From contig NZ_QMIK01000008.1 in the NCBI RefSeq assembly GCF_003316845.1, positions 164,602-228,601 of the forward strand: a DNA stretch of 64,000 nt, read 5' to 3'. This DNA is from Cognataquiflexum aquatile (GTDB taxonomy: Bacteria; Bacteroidota; Bacteroidia; Cytophagales; Cyclobacteriaceae). How positions within the stretch are numbered: position 1 is the first letter of the stretch; the number at the start of each line of letters is the position of its first letter. Made by a program: the position numbers and the translations under genes. Positions 61,273-64,000 of the stretch are shown here, piece by piece. Under the pieces are notes generated by a model. It saw only the letters and a program-made list of their open reading frames with translations. It was not told where the DNA came from and searched no databases.

Positions 61273-63786
61273 ATGAAAACTGCAATCCAACTATTATTTG
61301 TACTTCTCCTTACCATAGGAATCAATGTCTCTCAAGGACATGCCCAAGGATCAAAGCCTGAATATAAAATATCAGGTAAGGTTCTTGACAAATCCAACAA
61401 CCAGCCTGTAGCTTATGCTGCAGTTTCTTTGGTAGATGCCGTAACACAGCAGAATGTGGCCGGCGCTGTTGCCGATTTTGACGGGGTATTCATTATCTCC
61501 GGTTTCAAAAAAGGAAACTATATCGTCCAGGTAACTTTTATGGGTTTTCAGGCCATTACCTCGGGTCCACTTGAAGTGACGGATGAAAAAACGTCATTTG
61601 ATCTTGGGTCTCTTTCATTGGAACAGGAAGCTGTTGCCCTTCAGGAAGTCACTGTCATGGGACAGCGTGACCTGATCGAGGAGAAGGTTGACAGGACCAT
61701 CTACAATGCAGAAAATGACAAAACGCTTGTCGGTGGCGATGCTGCTGATGTATTGAGAAGGGTTCCGATGCTGTCAGTGGATATGGACGGAAACGTTTCT
61801 ATGAGAGGAAGTTCAAGTATCTTGGTATTGTTAAACGGAAAGCAGTCAGCCATAGTAGCGACCAACGTGGCTGAGGCATTGAAGCAGATTCCTGCTGAAG
61901 AAATCAAATCTGTAGAAGTAATCACTTCCCCATCTGCCAAATATGATGCAGAGGGTACAGGTGGTGTCATCAATATCATCACCAAGAAAAACAACATTCA
62001 GGGCGCTTCATTAAACATCAACAGCAGCGTGGGATATAGAGGTTCTAACCTTGGATTGAATGCAAGTTTGAAGCAAAAGAAAATGTCCTGGACATTGGGA
62101 GGTTTTGGTAGGTCAGGATACAATATCCTTGGCTTTTTTGAGAACCAACAATACATCACCAATGCCGATGGAACTACCCGTAACATTTCCCAATACGCCG
62201 ACACCAGAAGCAACATGCTTTTTGGCAGGTATAATTTGGGTTGGGATTATGAAATCAACAAATACAACTTCTTGACCGCTTCAGTAAGTTACGGAGTACG
62301 AAATATGAGAAACAGACAGGATGGTCTGTTGACAGATACTTATTTGGATGAGGTGTTGCAAAGTTCATTGTTGAGAGATGTCAATACAGACAACCTTTCA
62401 AACAACATTGACCTGAACTTCAACTACACCAAGTCTTACGAGAAAAAAGGTAAGGAATTCAGTATCTCCGGTTTGTTCAGCCAGAATAACCTGACCAACG
62501 ATTTCATCAACAGCGAATACGATAGCAATTTTGAAAACATATCGAGCAGGATCAAAAACCTTAACTCAGGTATCAACCGTGAATTTACCCTTCAGTTGGA
62601 TTATGTAACTCCTTTGGCGGAAAATCAGATTCTGGAATACGGAGCAAAAAATATCCTGAGAAAAGCTGTCAGTGACTTCGCTTATTTCACAGCCGAAGGT
62701 GCAGATGGTGAATTTGTACAAGTGGATGATGTGAATTTCTCCAACGAATTTAGCTATGACCAGAATGTGACTGCGGCTTATGCGTCTTACACCACTAATT
62801 TCCTTAAGAAATATGCCTTCAAAGGAGGTATGAGGTATGAATATACCAGCATTGCTGCGGATTTCTCTAACTCAGAACTTGACGGTGAGATTCCTTCTTT
62901 TGGCGTGTGGGTTCCAAGTTTGAACCTGAGCAGAAAATTGGAAAAAGGAAATATGATCAAAGCAGCCTACAACAGAAGGGTGCAGAGACCATCTTTGAAT
63001 TTCCTGAATCCCAACATCAATGCCGCCAACCCGCAGCAGGTTTCCCAAGGTAACCCGTTGTTGGAGCCGGAATTGACAGACAATTATGAAATGTCATATA
63101 GTACCTTCTTCAAAGGTTCAAACTTGAATTTCACTACCTACTTCAGAAATACAACAGGTTCTATCCAGCCTGTAAGGACGGTGAGACAGGACGATATCAT
63201 TTTCACAACCTATGAAAACATCGGACAGGAAAAAGCTTATGGATTGTCGGTATTTGCCAATGTCAACCTTTCAGGCAAGTTTTCTGTCAACGGTAGTGTG
63301 GAAGGATATTTCGCACAATTGGATAACGGTCTGACCGATCCCTTGTATGCAGCATCCAATGACGGTTTTGTATTCAGCGGAAGAATATTTGCAAACTATA
63401 CATTACCAAAAGATTGGCAGGTACAGGCTTTCACTTTCCAAAGAGGAAGAAGGGTTGAATTGCAGGGAACTTCAGGCGGATTCGGAGTATATGGTTTGAA
63501 CTTCAACAAATCATTCAATGAAAAAAGAGGTTCAATCGGTTTTGGTGCTGAAAACTTCTTTACCAAAGTATTTACCATCGACAATGAGCTGTTCACGCCA
63601 ACAATCATGCAACAGAGTACAGTCGGTTTGAAAAACATGAACTTCAAGATCAACTTCAACTATAGAATAGGAAAACTGTCAGTTGACGGACCTTCTAGGA
63701 AAAAGAAAAGAGGAGTGACCAATGACGACCTTAAAGAAGGTGGAGACGGCAATAGCGGTGCAGCCACCGGCGGAACAAACAATTGA
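61273..63786 (+). CDS. TonB-dependent receptor-like outer membrane protein (OMP_b-brl_3 type)
   Basis: 837 residues from ATG 61273. A TTG at 61228 is the only alternative and lies outside the signal peptide context. Signal peptide about 1-25. A CarboxypepD_reg-like domain is at about 36-120 (ISGKVLDKSNNQPVAYAAVSL), and a plug-like domain at about 140-235 (EEKVDRTIYNAENDKTLVGGDAADVLRRVPML, MRGSSSILVLLNGKQSA). A long outer membrane beta-barrel with a Gly- and Lys-rich C-terminal tail (RKKKRGVTNDDLK) ends the protein. It stands divergent from the LytS/LytTR pair, whose action on it is possible but unproved. The transcript is ended by the terminator at 63824. Confidence 0.9.
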   Translation: MKTAIQLLFVLLLTIGINVSQGHAQGSKPEYKISGKVLDKSNNQPVAYAAVSLVDAVTQQNVAGAVADFDGVFIISGFKKGNYIVQVTFMGFQAITSGPLEVTDEKTSFDLGSLSLEQEAVALQEVTVMGQRDLIEEKVDRTIYNAENDKTLVGGDAADVLRRVPMLSVDMDGNVSMRGSSSILVLLNGKQSAIVATNVAEALKQIPAEEIKSVEVITSPSAKYDAEGTGGVINIITKKNNIQGASLNINSSVGYRGSNLGLNASLKQKKMSWTLGGFGRSGYNILGFFENQQYITNADGTTRNISQYADTRSNMLFGRYNLGWDYEINKYNFLTASVSYGVRNMRNRQDGLLTDTYLDEVLQSSLLRDVNTDNLSNNIDLNFNYTKSYEKKGKEFSISGLFSQNNLTNDFINSEYDSNFENISSRIKNLNSGINREFTLQLDYVTPLAENQILEYGAKNILRKAVSDFAYFTAEGADGEFVQVDDVNFSNEFSYDQNVTAAYASYTTNFLKKYAFKGGMRYEYTSIAADFSNSELDGEIPSFGVWVPSLNLSRKLEKGNMIKAAYNRRVQRPSLNFLNPNINAANPQQVSQGNPLLEPELTDNYEMSYSTFFKGSNLNFTTYFRNTTGSIQPVRTVRQDDIIFTTYENIGQEKAYGLSVFANVNLSGKFSVNGSVEGYFAQLDNGLTDPLYAASNDGFVFSGRIFANYTLPKDWQVQAFTFQRGRRVELQGTSGGFGVYGLNFNKSFNEKRGSIGFGAENFFTKVFTIDNELFTPTIMQQSTVGLKNMNFKINFNYRIGKLSVDGPSRKKKRGVTNDDLKEGGDGNSGAATGGTNN

Positions 63787-63823
63787 TAAATAGTTAAATG
63801 ATTGGGTAATAGTTATTAATTAG

Positions 63824-63851
63824 CCGCTAGGTTTTGCCTAGCGGTTTTTTT
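63824..63851 (+). terminator. Rho-independent terminator
   Basis: Perfect 8-bp stem CCGCTAGG / CCTAGCGG (63824-63831 and 63837-63844), a 5-base loop and seven T. It lies 38 bp after the stop codon of the TonB-type receptor gene. Confidence 0.92.
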
Positions 63852-63953
63852 GTTTTTATGTATATCTTCCTTCTTACCAGTATAGGATTGCTTAAAGAAT
63901 GGTCTCGTCCGCGATAATTATCGGGATCGACCACCGGAATTTTTTGTTATTGT

Positions 63954-64000
63954 AGGGGGGTGGTAGAAATGCGGCTTTGCCGCATTTCTACCACCCCCCT
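63954..64000. repeat. Perfect 22-bp inverted repeat at the window end
   Basis: Left arm 63954-63975 and right arm 63979-64000 are exact reverse complements with a 3-base centre (ttt). The arms read aggggggtggtagaaatgcg and so on. The right arm ends on the last base of the window. It is preceded by cgataattatcg (63912-63923), a palindrome also seen at 49685-49700 in a longer form. No T-run follows within the window. Confidence 0.85.

Overview
The window reads as chromosomal DNA of a member of the Bacteroidota, most likely Cytophagales (Cyclobacteriaceae-like). The evidence is two SusC/OMP-type TonB-dependent receptors with carboxypeptidase-like N-terminal domains, a DUF5686 protein, LytS/LytTR signalling, a long Bacteroidota-type signal peptidase I, almost no Shine-Dalgarno sequences, and promoters that look like TTTG/TAnnTTTG. 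Genes are dense and mostly single or in short operons. There are no rRNA or tRNA genes, insertion sequences, phage genes or CRISPR arrays. Intergenic spaces are unusually rich in short dispersed palindromic repeats.

Layout. 1-6.4 kb (minus strand): a DUF5686 gene cut by the window edge, a VIT1/CCC1 transporter with a DUF5995 gene, an M19 dipeptidase, and an ExaC-type aldehyde dehydrogenase with its usual DUF779 partner. A divergent AraC regulator follows. 8.2-13.3 kb: a polyprenyl-phosphate glycosyltransferase (GT2), a rare LAB_N-LAB_N-ArnT fusion, and an OmpR-type response regulator with its histidine kinase. 13.6-21 kb: a b561-like membrane protein, a YceI protein, a CzcA-type RND pump, a TolC protein, a periplasmic adaptor and a DUF2231-like protein. 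Tandem YTTAAG half-sites with exact 11-bp period stand before the GT2 gene (four copies) and before the b561/YceI/RND genes (three copies). This suggests that the response regulator between them controls both envelope modification and metal efflux.

21.5-29.7 kb: a P-type cation ATPase, an MFS transporter, two small unknown proteins, NADP isocitrate dehydrogenase, DUF1003 and a minimal channel-like protein. 29.9-36.4 kb (minus): a tight operon dabA-dabB-sulP-carbonic-anhydrase-like, i.e. an inorganic carbon uptake system in an apparent heterotroph. The last gene has an altered zinc motif. 37.3-39.1 kb: a Crp/Fnr regulator with cbpA and cbpM. 39.2-50 kb: carbohydrate-related genes (exported TIM-barrel protein, alcohol dehydrogenase, double esterase, exported RraA, GH16), a LOG protein, an SMR exporter and an orphan barstar gene lying among direct and inverted repeats.

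50.2-64 kb: signal peptidase I, a BBP2-type porin, a ZIP transporter, a DsrE protein, a TonB receptor, sulfide:quinone oxidoreductase, a guanine-deaminase-like enzyme, a LytS/LytTR pair and a second TonB-dependent receptor. The window ends exactly at the end of a perfect 22-bp-arm hairpin. All functional names are from sequence reading; no database search was run.
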